Source of the DNA: a bacterium | GTDB lineage: Bacteria > Sumerlaeota > Sumerlaeia > MVZB01 | Direction: 5' to 3' | Assembly: GCA_021372575.1 (NCBI GenBank) | Contig: JAJFUE010000164.1 | Coordinates: forward strand, 1-52,584 | Length of the DNA stretch: 52,584 bases | Shown here: piece after piece, positions 1 to 9,294 of the stretch | How positions within the stretch are numbered: position 1 is the stretch's first letter | Layout: the number at the start of each line of letters is the position of its first letter | The notes under the pieces: model-generated | Seen by the model: only the letters and a program-made list of their open reading frames with translations | Told to the model about the DNA's origin: nothing | The model's database searches: none | Made by a program: the position numbers and the translations under genes

Positions 1-1
1 C

Positions 2-412
2 ATCGTCGATTACGAGCCCGACGTGTTGCTGCTCGACATCATGCTGCCGAAGATGAACGCGTATCAGCACCTGCACTCGCTTCGGAGCAACATCAGCTAC
101 AAGGCCCTGCCGGTCATCGTGATTTCGGCCAAGTCGTCCCAGCGCGACCAGGACTACGCGCTGCGCCTCGGCGCCAATCACTTCCTGCCCAAGCCGTACC
201 GGATCGACCAGCTCCTCAAGCTGATCCAGACGGCCACGTCCGTGCCCGGGTTCAAGGTCCAGTCCAAGCGGCTCTCGCTCAAGGAAATCCAGGATATCGT
301 CGCCGCGGACGAGCAGTCCCGGCAGGATCACACCGAGGCCACCGTGCGCCGCCGCCAATACGAACAGATCCGAAACATCGCGAACAACGAGCGCCCGCGC
401 CGGGAAGAGTGA
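2..412 (+). CDS. Response regulator receiver protein (5' truncated by window edge)
   Basis: The reading frame is open to the first bases of the window, so the N-terminus lies outside. What remains is the second half of a CheY-like receiver: an acidic strand end (DVLLLDIMLPKM) in which the Asp of LLLD is the likely phosphoacceptor, the switch-region Ser of VIVISAKS, and the conserved Lys-Pro of HFLPKPYRID. After the receiver there is a charged tail of about 55 residues with no recognisable output domain. This suggests a single-domain regulator or an adaptor working through protein contacts. The cognate kinase is not visible. The TGA stop (410-412) is the first part of a 7-base tandem tract, and a strong intrinsic terminator follows. 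Confidence 0.85.
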   Translation: MVDYEPDVLLLDIMLPKMNAYQHLHSLRSNISYKALPVIVISAKSSQRDQDYALRLGANHFLPKPYRIDQLLKLIQTATSVPGFKVQSKRLSLKEIQDIVAADEQSRQDHTEATVRRRQYEQIRNIANNERPRREE

Positions 413-444
413 AATATGAAGTGTGAAGGGTGAATTGTGAATGC
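410..444. repeat. 7-base tandem tract (GTGAANN type) over a stop codon
   Basis: Five 7-base units of the form GTGAAAT / ATGAAGT / GTGAAGG / GTGAATT / GTGAATG run from the stop codon of the receiver gene to the base of the terminator stem. The TGA stop is part of the first unit. Confidence 0.6.
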
Positions 445-478
445 GGGATGGGAAAACCCATCCCGCGTTTCGTTTTTT
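443..478 (+). terminator. Rho-independent terminator after the receiver gene
   Basis: A perfect 10-bp stem (443-452 with 457-466, GCGGGATGGG) closes a four-base AAAA loop and is followed by a T-rich run, GTTTCGTTTTTT. It lies 30 bases after the receiver stop codon. Confidence 0.9.
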
Positions 479-490
479 GGCTGCGAAGGC

Positions 491-518
491 TCATCTTTCA
501 TCTTTCATCTTTCAGCTC
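491..518. repeat. 7-base tandem tract (TCATCTT)
   Basis: Three exact TCATCTT units and a fourth degenerate unit lie between the terminator and the next gene. The same 7-mer type recurs at 6295-6320 and, degenerate, at 25316-25377. Confidence 0.7.
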
Positions 519-569
519 TCGTTGGTATTAACTTTCCGTCAGCCGAATTGCACGAGGGAGCATTGATTC

Positions 570-950
570 ATGTATATCGCCTATACCGTCTTGTTCATCG
601 GCCTGTTTTGCGTGATCGGATTCGTGGCGGCGGTCGTTTCGACCGTCATGCACTGGGACGAGCCGGACAAACGTGTTGAGTGCCTCGAAAAGCTTTACAT
701 CCGCGTCCCCGCGTTGTTTTTCGGCGTGGGCGCGTTCTGCTTCACGATCATCATGATGTTGTGGACATACGGGACGATCAGCCCCACCGAAACCAAAACG
801 TTCCCGATGAACAACAACGGCGCGATCCATTACGTCAACGCGGCGCTGCACCACTCGATGTGGGTCGCCACGGGCGTATGCGTGCTTGGTTTCCTGATTT
901 CTCTCGTTGTGTATGGCGCGCGAAAGAAGAAGACAGCCGCACATCATTGA
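570..950 (+). CDS. Small polytopic membrane protein, unknown function
   Basis: A 126-residue protein with three likely membrane segments (about residues 3-27, 46-70 and 96-117), a polar loop between the second and third, and a basic C-terminus (GARKKKTAAHH) that should be cytoplasmic. A purine-rich GAGGGAG lies about 9 bases before the ATG and supports this start. I recognise no family. It stands alone: the upstream gene ends in a terminator and the downstream gene is convergent. Codon use matches the GC-rich neighbours, so it looks like a real native gene. Confidence 0.75.
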   Translation: MYIAYTVLFIGLFCVIGFVAAVVSTVMHWDEPDKRVECLEKLYIRVPALFFGVGAFCFTIIMMLWTYGTISPTETKTFPMNNNGAIHYVNAALHHSMWVATGVCVLGFLISLVVYGARKKKTAAHH

Positions 951-1052
951 ACTGGAGGCAACAGAGAGCCGATTTCTCCGTCGCTAACGTTGCCTGCTGT
1001 TGTTGCAACTCCGCGCGCTTTGCCCTTCTCTGCTTCTCTGCGACAAACGTTT

Positions 1053-2017
1053 TTATGCCGATTGTTCAGGTTTTGCGTGTTTGGAGTCATGCTCTTGTTC
1101 CGGGCCTTTGGCCGGGGGCATCGGGGGCTTGGGCGGCTGCTGGCTGCCTTTCTCGAGCATCGCCCGGATGCGCGCGATCTCGCGGTCCTGGCGATCGAGC
1201 TGCTGCCGCATCGTGGCCTGTTGACGCTCCAATTGCGCGATCCGGCCCAGCCAGAAACCGCGGCCGCCTGCGCCATCGGGACCGCGGCCCGGCCCGAATC
1301 CATCGTGCGGCATGCGGGCCAGCATCGGCATCGAATCGACGAGGTAATCGGCATAATCTTTGCCGAGCACCTGCCTGACGAATTCGCGCGGGTTGTCCTG
1401 CTGCAGTTGCGCGATTCCCTGCCGCCATCGGCGCATTCGGTCGCGATCGGCCGCCGAAAGCGTTTTGTCGTCGAGCGACTGGTCGAGGATCTTCGCTAGC
1501 CCCGCAGCCCAGCGGTCGCGATTGAAGATCGCCTGCCGCAGGATGCGCGTCGCCTGCTCGTTGTTGTCGTGATCGGCCTCGATGAGCGTGTGCAGCTCGC
1601 CGGCGAGCTTGTCGATTTCCTTGCGCGCGAGGATCGAGGCGGGGTCCATCTGGCCCCCCTGCACGCGGTCCTTGTTCTGCGCCAGTTTCTTCATGAGCTG
1701 TTCGCGGCGGGCGGTGTTCTCGCCAAAACGGCGCGACGCCTCGCGCAGCCGCTCGTCGAACTCGCGCCACTTGCCGAGCGTGTCGAGCATCGGCTTTGGC
1801 GACGCGCCCGGCTTTCCCGGCCCGCGCTGCATCGTGCCGCTCGTCGGTTGCGCCGCGCCGGCCGGCTTCTCGTCGCGCGTCGCGACGTTCAGTTTCTGGT
1901 CGCGAGGCGCGGCGGGGACCAGCTCGGCCGGCCGGCTCGAACTGGTTTTCTCCTGCGTCTGCGCCGGCCCAACGGCCATCACCAGCAGCGCGATCGTCCC
2001 TGCCAGCAGATGTGTTC

Positions 2018-2021
<4 letters not shown>
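1053..2021 (-). CDS. Secreted helical protein, last gene of a kinase/sigma-54 activator operon
   Basis: A 322-residue protein with a Sec-type signal peptide at residues 1-22 (hydrophobic LLAGTIALLVMAVG, then AQTQ). A low-complexity Pro/Ala linker runs to about residue 85, then a long charged helical region rich in Arg, Glu and Gln. A Gly-rich patch near 245-260 precedes a short coiled coil (RIAQLERQQATMRQQLDRQ) and a Pro/Lys tail. No enzyme motif is visible. Its ATG overlaps the stop of the upstream sigma-54 activator by four bases (ATGA), so it is translationally coupled and probably controlled by that system. A periplasmic stress or sensor role is possible, by analogy with helical Spy/CpxP-like proteins, but I see no LTxxQ motif. 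Confidence 0.75.
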
Positions 2022-3418
<1,397 letters not shown>

Positions 3419-3458
3419 GTTTGTCTCTCGCTTGGTGCTCGTCGTTCGAATCCAAACC

Positions 3459-5009
3459 TTATGGCCGGTTCGCGGCCGCGATCCGCGCCGACTTCTTCGT
3501 GTCCATCGAGACGTGGTTGAGCGGCGGACCGTCCTCGGCGCGCGGCAGCGTCAGCACAAGGCTGGTTCCGTGCGTGGAGCCCGGATTCGCCAGGCTGAGG
3601 CTGCCTCCGGCGGCAGCCGCGATCTGGTGGCTGACGGCCAGCCCGAGTCCCGCCCCGCCGGGGCGCGTCGTGAAGAACGGCTCGAAAATCCTCGTCGCGA
3701 TCGCCTCCGGGACGCCCGGGCCCTCGTCGGTCACGCTGAAGTGGATCTGGCGCGTGCCGGCTTCGATGCGCAGCCACACCCGCCCGTCTTTGGGCGACGC
3801 CTGGATCGCGTTGAGCAGCAGGTTCATGATCACCTGCCGCAGCCGCGCCGGCGCGATGCGCGCCCGCCATGCGGGGGCCATCTGGCCCGCCTGCGACGGG
3901 GTCTCCAGTTCGATCGTGACGCCGTGGCGCTCGGCGGCCGAACGCAGCATGCTCAGCACGCCCTGCGAAACGGCCACCGCCGGCGCCGCGCCGGACTCGT
4001 CCGCCGACCTCTCGCCGCGCGTGGCATCGAGGAACTGGCTGACCAGGTGATCCATGCGCTCGATTTCCTCGACGATCTCGCGGCATGCGCCGATCGATTC
4101 ATCGCCCGCGCCCTGCCCGATCAACCCGTGCTCCAGGTCTTCCGTGTAGGCGCGCATGATCCCGAGCGGATTGCGCAGCTCGTGCGCGAAGCCCGCCGCC
4201 AGCGTTCCCATCGAAGCCAGCCGGTCGGCCTCGGCCACCTGCCGCTCGATGAGTTGCTGCCGGCGCAGCAGCCTGAAGATCAGCAGGCCGATCAGGGCCG
4301 TCAACAGTGTGATCACGATCCCGGCGCGGCTGAGGGTTCCGGAAAGCTTGTTGATTTCCGAAAGGTAGGTGCGGCCGGCGACGAGGCACACCAGTGCCTG
4401 CACGCGCGGCGAACGCACGGGATTGGTCAACGCCCGCGTGGCCGTCGTCGTGGCGTCGTAAAAATTCGATTCCTCGCGCACGAGTATCGGCACGTAGTAG
4501 CGCTTGAACGGCAGGTCGCCCGCCTGATATGCCGGCGAAGCCTCCGGGATCCCCAGTAGCGCGTTGTTGATCTCCAGGCTGTCCATGCGCCAGTATTCGA
4601 ACGGCCTCAGCAGCGCGTTGCGCTCGGCCGTGTCGTAAAGAACCCGGTTGCCGGTGCTGATGACGACGATCCGTTCCAGCCGCGCCTCATGGGCCAACCG
4701 GTCGATCGGCGCCGTCAGCGACTGGTCGAGGCCCATCGCGTAGAGTTCGGGGTCGGGCGGCTGCTCGGCCGATTCGGTGTCGGCCTGGGCACTGTCCTGC
4801 TCGATCTGGGTCATTGCCGAGACCGGGCCCTGAAGCTCCGTCCCGGCGATCCGCGCCAGGTCCGCCAGGTGCGATTCGAGTTCCATTTCCTTGGAAACGC
4901 GGGCGGCCTGCACGGCAAACCACCCACCCGCATACTGGATGAGCAGCATGAATGCCAGCAGCACGCACGCCCATAAAGCGGTCCATCGCCAGGAAGATTT
5001 CGTTTTCAT
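3459..5009 (-). CDS. Membrane sensor histidine kinase (NtrB/ZraS-like)
   Basis: A 516-residue kinase. The ATG at 5009 is preferred over an upstream one because AGGAGG (5014-5019, read on the minus strand) sits 4-5 bases before it and the product then starts MKTKSS directly before the first membrane segment (about 10-30). A periplasmic sensor region of about 190 residues is closed by a second membrane segment (AGIVITLLTALIGLLIF). HisKA follows with H276 in FAHELRNPLG, then HATPase_c with N-box NLLLNAIQASP, G1 DEGPGVPE and G2 GGAGLGLAV. It is first in an operon with an NtrC-type regulator and a secreted protein. The stimulus is unknown. Confidence 0.93.
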   Translation of the reverse strand: MKTKSSWRWTALWACVLLAFMLLIQYAGGWFAVQAARVSKEMELESHLADLARIAGTELQGPVSAMTQIEQDSAQADTESAEQPPDPELYAMGLDQSLTAPIDRLAHEARLERIVVISTGNRVLYDTAERNALLRPFEYWRMDSLEINNALLGIPEASPAYQAGDLPFKRYYVPILVREESNFYDATTTATRALTNPVRSPRVQALVCLVAGRTYLSEINKLSGTLSRAGIVITLLTALIGLLIFRLLRRQQLIERQVAEADRLASMGTLAAGFAHELRNPLGIMRAYTEDLEHGLIGQGAGDESIGACREIVEEIERMDHLVSQFLDATRGERSADESGAAPAVAVSQGVLSMLRSAAERHGVTIELETPSQAGQMAPAWRARIAPARLRQVIMNLLLNAIQASPKDGRVWLRIEAGTRQIHFSVTDEGPGVPEAIATRIFEPFFTTRPGGAGLGLAVSHQIAAAAGGSLSLANPGSTHGTSLVLTLPRAEDGPPLNHVSMDTKKSARIAAANRP

Positions 5010-5044
5010 GAGGCCTCCTGCCGTACCATATAGTACAGCAAATG

Positions 5045-5098
5045 GACCATATCGTGCCAAAAAGCAATCAAAATCACCCGTTTTGGCACGCTATGGTC
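5045..5098. promoter_or_regulatory. 18-bp inverted repeat upstream of the kinase operon (operator or leader hairpin)
   Basis: The arms at 5045-5062 and 5081-5098 are complementary at 17 of 18 positions (core TCGTGCCAAAA) with an 18-base spacer. It lies 36-89 bases before the kinase start. It could be a dimer binding site, for instance for the operon's own activator, or a leader hairpin, because the candidate sigma-54 promoter lies just upstream of it. Confidence 0.6.
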
Positions 5099-5103
5099 AA
5101 AAG

Positions 5104-5119
5104 AGCAAACGGTGAGCCA
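5104..5119 (-). promoter_or_regulatory. Candidate sigma-54 promoter of the kinase operon
   Basis: On the minus strand TGGCTCACCGTTTGCT has GG and GC separated by exactly 10 bases, as in the -24/-12 consensus TGGCACG-N4-TTGC. The -12 half matches fully and the -24 half matches 5 of 7. Transcription would start near 5092, within the inverted repeat. Autoregulation by the operon's own sigma-54 activator would explain it, but a single match of this quality can arise by chance. Confidence 0.4.
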
Positions 5120-5144
5120 GTTGTGGAATGGAATTAGATGAGAA

Positions 5145-5180
5145 TAGGACCTATAGGACTTATAGGACCTATAGGTCCCA
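5145..5180. repeat. 9-base tandem tract (AGGACCTAT), four units
   Basis: Four 9-base units AGGACCTAT / AGGACTTAT / AGGACCTAT / AGGTCCCAT lie 8 bases from the stop codon of the gene at 5188-6186. The same phased family occurs at 7255, 9874, 18748, 19567, 41624 and 50370. Confidence 0.85.
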
Positions 5181-5187
5181 TCAATTG

Positions 5188-6186
5188 CTACCGCCAGTTC
5201 GCTTGCTTCGGCGGCTTTTCTTGGCCGCTCAGCACTTTGCCGACCGAGTGCATGACCGACTCGTAGAAGTTGCCCGAGCGCGGGCGGAAGACCTCGAACT
5301 TCTCGCCGGGCGAGCCGACGAACGGCCGCAGCACCCACGCCAGCTGTACGCCGACGAAGATATACAGCAGCAACCACAGCGCGATCAGTCCCTTTGAGGC
5401 GCGCGGCCTCGCGGGCGCCATCCACCGGATCGACCCCAGCATGTATTGCAGGCCGATCGTGCCGGCGTAGGCGAAGATCGCCACGTGCAGCAGCTTGATG
5501 AAGTCGTAGGTCGTCGAGGTCACCGAGAAGAAGAACGCCACGGTCGCCATCGAGGCCAGCACCGTGCAGGTGATCGCCGTCGCGCTCACCAGCAGCACCA
5601 GCACCTGGCGCCAGCTGTGACGCTCGCCCATGAAGGCGTTCGACACGTAGATCGGAGAATAGACGATCGCGCCGACGCCCATCAGCAGCACCGGGACCTT
5701 GATCGCGGTGATGAACATCAGCGTGACCTTCGCGCCCAGCGACAGCGTCGAGCCCTGCAGGAAATTCGTCGCGCCCATGACCGCGCCGTAGATCGCGCCC
5801 ATGATGATCGCGATGGAAATCAGGATGAGCGCGATCTGCGGCAGATTCGGGTCGTCGCGGCGCATCGATTCCATCAGCGAGTGCGGGTGCGTGAGCAGGT
5901 AATCGACCTGTCGCCAGAATCCGTGCGGGAATACCGCCGGCTCGGCGGGCTCCTCGAACGGCCGCGAGCGCAGCGCCTCGAACTGGGACGGCCCGGCAGG
6001 GGCCTGTCCATCGAGCAAATCGTTTTTCATCCGAGCCTCCTCCGAAGGGAATAGTTTTTCGCTGATATCGCGCATGGGTTCGATCGTGCCTGGGGCGGAT
6101 GGTTTCGCCGGGCCGTCCTGCATCACCTGCTCCGCCGCGCGATCGAGCTCATCCTGCGTGCCGGGATTCTCATCGTTGGGGTTCAT
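5188..6186 (-). CDS. Polytopic membrane protein with acidic N-terminal tail (paralogue of 6320-6997)
   Basis: The ATG at 6186 is preferred because AAGGAG lies about 8 bases upstream; a longer frame begins at 6216. The 332-residue product has a hydrophilic Pro/Glu-rich N-terminal tail of about 110 residues and then five or so membrane segments, with a last segment LIALWLLLYIFVGVQLAWVL. Its C-terminus (WVLRPFVGSP, then FEVFRPRSGNFYESV) closely matches the end of the next protein (WLLRPWLGSW, then YEVLRPRGGSFIEAV), so the two are tandem paralogues. The layout resembles a Yip1-like or putative permease membrane family seen in Planctomycetes-type genomes. No transport or catalytic residue can be assigned. 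Confidence 0.75.
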   Translation of the reverse strand: MNPNDENPGTQDELDRAAEQVMQDGPAKPSAPGTIEPMRDISEKLFPSEEARMKNDLLDGQAPAGPSQFEALRSRPFEEPAEPAVFPHGFWRQVDYLLTHPHSLMESMRRDDPNLPQIALILISIAIIMGAIYGAVMGATNFLQGSTLSLGAKVTLMFITAIKVPVLLMGVGAIVYSPIYVSNAFMGERHSWRQVLVLLVSATAITCTVLASMATVAFFFSVTSTTYDFIKLLHVAIFAYAGTIGLQYMLGSIRWMAPARPRASKGLIALWLLLYIFVGVQLAWVLRPFVGSPGEKFEVFRPRSGNFYESVMHSVGKVLSGQEKPPKQANWR

Positions 6187-6216
6187 CGCGTCCTCTCCTT
6201 TATATGGAGCGTTCAT

Positions 6217-6250
6217 TCGTGCTCGTGCTCGTGCTCGTAATCGTAATCGA
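6217..6250. repeat. Composite 6-base tract (CGTGCT)n(CGTAAT)m
   Basis: Three TCGTGC-type units are followed by two TCGTAA-type units. The order, CGTGCT block before CGTAAT block on this strand, is kept in the tracts at 7001, 33021 and 51103, and in reverse complement at 8023, 16112 and 20255. Confidence 0.85.
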
Positions 6251-6294
6251 ACAACCGATCCGATCTACTCAACACCGATGCTTATGATGATTTT

Positions 6295-6320
6295 TTCATC
6301 TTTCATCTTTCATGTTTCAT
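6295..6320. repeat. 7-base tandem tract (TTCATCT) at a gene end
   Basis: Units TTCATCT / TTCATCT / TTCATGT / TTCATCA run up to the stop codon (6320-6322) of the minus-strand gene at 6320-6997. Same family as 491-518. Confidence 0.65.
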
Positions 6321-6997
6321 CACGTCAAAAGCGCCCACACCGCCTCGATAAACGACCCTCCGCGCGGCCTTAACACCTCGTACGGCCCCGACCACGATCC
6401 CAGCCATGGCCGCAGCAGCCACGACATCTGCGTGCCGACGAACGCGTAGAGCATTCCCCACGCCAGCATGAACTTGAAGCCGATCGGCCGGCCCGCCCGG
6501 CGCGCCGTCGCGCGAAAAACCACCCCGATCACGATGAGGCTCGCCATCGCCGCCAGCGCCAGCACCGCAACGTGCATGAGGATCAGGAAACTGTAGCCCT
6601 GCCTGGAGGTCGTGATCGTGAAGAAGATGCTCAGCGGCGCATAGCTGGCCACGGCCGCCGCGTTGGCGCTGATCGCCAGCAAAAGCAGCCGCAAGCACTG
6701 GCCCGGCCTCAACTGCGGCCCGAACAACACGTTCAGCACATATAAAGGATAGAAGCACACGGCGAGCGAGAACATGTAGAGCATGGGCATCTTGACGGCC
6801 GAGACGACCGGCGGCAGCCACTCGGCGCGGAACAGCCCCATCGACACCCCGTAAAACGCGTAGAGCGAAACAATGAGGCCGATCAAAAACCTCTCGAATC
6901 CCGCCGCCCCCGTATCGCCCACGACCAGCTCCCCGCCGAGATCGGGGTTCACCAGCGCTGTCCACCACCGCCGAAGATTGTCAGCTGTCCGGCCCAT
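6320..6997 (-). CDS. Polytopic membrane protein (paralogue of 5188-6186)
   Basis: A 225-residue protein with about five membrane segments and a short soluble N-terminus (MGRTADNLRRWWTALVNPD). It lacks the long acidic tail of its neighbour but keeps the same core and C-terminal signature (VGTQMSWLLRPWLGSWSG, then VLRPRGGSF). The conserved Arg-Pro pairs in a loop after the last membrane segment are shared by the two paralogues and may mark a functional surface. The two genes run in the same direction, separated by about 130 bases that hold 6-base and 7-base repeat tracts, and could be cotranscribed. Function unknown. Confidence 0.75.
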   Translation of the reverse strand: MGRTADNLRRWWTALVNPDLGGELVVGDTGAAGFERFLIGLIVSLYAFYGVSMGLFRAEWLPPVVSAVKMPMLYMFSLAVCFYPLYVLNVLFGPQLRPGQCLRLLLLAISANAAAVASYAPLSIFFTITTSRQGYSFLILMHVAVLALAAMASLIVIGVVFRATARRAGRPIGFKFMLAWGMLYAFVGTQMSWLLRPWLGSWSGPYEVLRPRGGSFIEAVWALLT

Positions 6998-7000
6998 CGT

Positions 7001-7050
7001 TCGTGCTCGTGCTCGTGCTCGTAATCGTAATCGTAATCGGATCGTAATCG
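7001..7050. repeat. Composite 6-base tract (CGTGCT)n(CGTAAT)m
   Basis: Three TCGTGC units are followed by three TCGTAA units and a degenerate copy (GGATCGTAATCGG). It directly abuts the start of the gene at 6320-6997. The remaining intergenic stretch to 7363 holds a 9-base tract at 7255-7299 and no supported gene. Confidence 0.85.
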
Positions 7051-7254
7051 GAACCGACCGATCAATCCATCATTATTCAATAACAACCCGAACGATCACC
7101 CCACTCGGCGGGCAACAATCTCCAGATTCGGACCAGTCGCGGCAAAAAAGCGTAATTTCAGTAAAGTCAGTTTGGTAACCAGCATGGTCACTGGAGAAAT
7201 CACCCCAAAAAGGCATGCCTTGTGGTCAATTTCGCCAATCATCGGCATGTCCGT

Positions 7255-7299
7255 ATAACTCCCATAGGTCCCGATGGGTCTCATAAGTCGCATAGGTCG
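7255..7299. repeat. 9-base tandem tract (ATAGGTCCC-like), five degenerate units
   Basis: Units ATAACTCCC / ATAGGTCCC / GATGGGTCT / CATAAGTCG / CATAGGTCG are phased at 9 bases, 65 bases upstream of rnhA. Same family as 5145-5180, more diverged. Confidence 0.7.
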
Positions 7300-7363
7300 C
7301 ATTTGCATTTGCCGGCCGGATGCTTAAAAATGGTTCCGTCACGTTTTTGCGGAAAGGATCACG

Positions 7364-7852
7364 ATGGCCGACACGGGCGAACTCAGGGATTCGGATCGCG
7401 ATGAGGTTCTGCTGTATTGCGACGGCGCGTGCTCGCCCAATCCGGGGATGGGCGGCTGGGGGGTGGTGCTGGTCTCGCCGCGCCACGGCATCACGCGCGA
7501 ACTCAGCGGCGCCGAGCCCGCCACGACCAACAACCGCATGGAGATCCGGGCGGCAATCGAGGGCGTGCGCGCGCTCAAGCGCCCGTGCCGCGTGCGCATC
7601 ACGACCGATTCCGAATACCTCAAGAAGGCATTCACGGCCGGGTGGCTCGAAAAGTGGCAGGCCAACGGCTGGCGCACCGCCGGCCACAAGCCGGTCCTGA
7701 ACGTCGATCTGTGGCAAGAGCTGCTCGACGCGCTCGAGCCGCACATCGTCACGTGGGCCTGGGTGCGCGGCCACACCGACCACCCCGAAAACTCCCGCGC
7801 CGACGAGTTGGCGGTCGAAGCAAGGAAGAAGCTGGCGCAGAGCGACATTTAG
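7364..7852 (+). CDS. rnhA: Ribonuclease HI
   Basis: A 162-residue single-domain RNase H that cleaves the RNA strand of RNA-DNA hybrids in the cytoplasm (Okazaki primers, R-loops). The full catalytic set is present: D20 in [14 protein letters not shown]60 in NNRMEI, D82 in TTDSEYL, H137 in WVRGH and D147 in NSRADELA. The basic handle region (residues 86-112, with two Trp) is also present, so this is the bacterial HI type. AAAGGA lies about 7 bases before the ATG. It is a lone gene between repeat-filled intergenic regions, and a 7-base tract begins directly after its TAG. Confidence 0.96.
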   Translation: MADTGELRDSDRDEVLLYCDGACSPNPGMGGWGVVLVSPRHGITRELSGAEPATTNNRMEIRAAIEGVRALKRPCRVRITTDSEYLKKAFTAGWLEKWQANGWRTAGHKPVLNVDLWQELLDALEPHIVTWAWVRGHTDHPENSRADELAVEARKKLAQSDI

Positions 7853-7853
7853 T

Positions 7854-7881
7854 TCGTGGATCGTGGATCGTGAATCGTGAA
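7854..7881. repeat. 7-base tandem tract (TCGTGGA), four units
   Basis: Exactly four units TCGTGGA / TCGTGGA / TCGTGAA / TCGTGAA begin two bases after the rnhA stop. The same four-unit block recurs at 37495-37522 (reverse complement) and 41584-41611. Confidence 0.85.
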
Positions 7882-7977
7882 AAGCAAAATCTCGAGCCTT
7901 GCTGGATGGGCATCGGGAAATCCGGAGCGCCCGTCACCGATTAATGCCGCTTTAGCACGGCAACCGCGGCATTCCAT

Positions 7978-8094
7978 GCAGTAGCCCGAGCGTGAGCGAG
8001 GGACCGGCGGGCGACAGGTTTTCGATTACGATTACGAGCACCAGCCTACGCCAAGGCTTCGGCTGGCAAGCCGAGCACGAGCACGATCTGCGGC
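7978..8094. repeat. Compound dispersed element (AGCCCGAGCG element plus 6-base tract with nested hairpin)
   Basis: A 26-nt element containing AGCCCGAGCGTGAGCGAGG (7978-8003) is followed by a variable spacer, then GATTACG units, a 30-nt hairpin module (8041-8070, CCAGCC paired with GGCTGG) and AGCACG units. The same compound lies inside a coding sequence at 16064-16175, and the element without the nested hairpin lies in the atp operon at 20211-20290. Confidence 0.85.
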
Positions 8095-8111
8095 CTCAGA
8101 TAATTCTTTAT

Positions 8112-8139
8112 CTTGGCGTTCTTGGCGTCTTGGCGTATA
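8112..8139. repeat. Solo copy of the 28-bp TTGGCGT arm
   Basis: This 28-base sequence of CTTGGCGT units matches the terminal inverted repeats of the GxxExxY cassette at 22939-23400 apart from one or two positions. Here there is one copy and no GxxExxY gene. It lies 12 bases before the glycosyltransferase start codon. Confidence 0.85.
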
Positions 8140-8151
8140 AATTTTCCCGCC

Positions 8152-9294
8152 ATGGGACGACCGCTCAAGATCTTCCACATCAACATGCACCGCCACTGGG
8201 GCGGGCAGCCCAACCGTGTGCTGACCGAATCGCTCGGCCTCCGCGAGCTCGGCCACGAGGTGTGGGTCTCCGGCCCGCGCGGCTGCCTGCTGGTTCAGCG
8301 CGCGCAGGCGGCCGGCCTTGCCACGTTCGACGACCTCGACCTGCTGCGCGGCCTGCATCCCGTCTCGCAATACCGCGACTACCGCGCCCTCGCCGACCTG
8401 TTCGCCCGCGAGCGCTTCGATATCATCCACACGCACGGCTCGCAGGACTCGTGGCTGTCGCTCTTCGCCGCGCGCTCGATCACGCCGCAGCCGATCCTCG
8501 TCCGCACGCGCCACAACACGTTCCCCGTGGCCGGCCACGCGCTCAACAAGTGGCAGTGGCGCCAGTTCGACTGGGTCATCACGATCAGCCCGCAGGTCAA
8601 CGACCTCGTCTCCGGCCCGACCGGTTTCCCGCGCGACCGGATCACGGCGATCTACTCCGCGCCCGACCCCGACCGCTTCTTCCCGCGCGAGCCCGACCCG
8701 AAAATCCGCGCCGAGCTCGGCATCCCCGAAGGCGTCCCGGTCATCGGCAAAGTCGCGCGGCTCGCGCCGGAAAAAGGCCACCACCTGTTCCTGCGCGCGG
8801 CGGCGTTCGTTTTAAAAGAATTCCCCGAGGCGCGCTTCGTCTGCGTCGGCAAGGGGCGCTCGCGGGGTGACATCGAGGCCCTTGCGCGCGAGCTCGGCAT
8901 CGAGCGCAACGTGGTCCTGACCGGCTTCCGCGAGGACGTCCCCGACATCGTCGCGCTGTTCGACATCTTCGTTCTCTCACCGACCTCCGGCGAATCGCTC
9001 GGGACGTCGATCCTCGAGGGATTTTGCATGGAAAAGCCGGCGATCGCGACCGAGGTCGGCGGCACCGGCGAATCCGTGCGCGACGGCAAGACCGGTTACC
9101 TGATCAAGCCCGCCCCCGAAGAAATCCAGATCAAAAAGCTCGCCGAAGCCATGCTGAAACTCCTCCGCGACCCCGCCCTGCGCAAACAAATGGGTCAGGC
9201 CGGCCGCGCAATGGTCCTCGAAGAATTCAGCCCCCGCCGCCTCGCCGGCCGCTGCGACGAAATCTACCAGCGCCTCGCCGCTGAACGCAGATAA
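8152..9294 (+). CDS. GT4-family glycosyltransferase
   Basis: A 380-residue GT-B glycosyltransferase. The start at 8152 (MGRPLKIFHINMHRHWGG) is chosen because the first Rossmann strand follows at once, whereas the longer frame would translate the 28-bp repeat. The N-terminal acceptor domain has a glycine-rich loop (HWGGQPNRV). The C-terminal donor domain has VARLAPEKGHH and the E-x7-E motif ESLGTSILE that contacts the nucleotide sugar. It should transfer a sugar from a nucleotide donor onto a lipid, glycan or small molecule at the inner face of the membrane. No neighbouring polysaccharide cluster shows the substrate. Nearest annotations would be LPS or cell-wall glycosyltransferases. Confidence 0.9.
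   Translation: MGRPLKIFHINMHRHWGGQPNRVLTESLGLRELGHEVWVSGPRGCLLVQRAQAAGLATFDDLDLLRGLHPVSQYRDYRALADLFARERFDIIHTHGSQDSWLSLFAARSITPQPILVRTRHNTFPVAGHALNKWQWRQFDWVITISPQVNDLVSGPTGFPRDRITAIYSAPDPDRFFPREPDPKIRAELGIPEGVPVIGKVARLAPEKGHHLFLRAAAFVLKEFPEARFVCVGKGRSRGDIEALARELGIERNVVLTGFREDVPDIVALFDIFVLSPTSGESLGTSILEGFCMEKPAIATEVGGTGESVRDGKTGYLIKPAPEEIQIKKLAEAMLKLLRDPALRKQMGQAGRAMVLEEFSPRRLAGRCDEIYQRLAAERR

Noticed and set aside
8113-8151. Longer start for the glycosyltransferase
   Set aside because: It would translate the TTGGCGT repeat; the Rossmann strand begins right after 8152.
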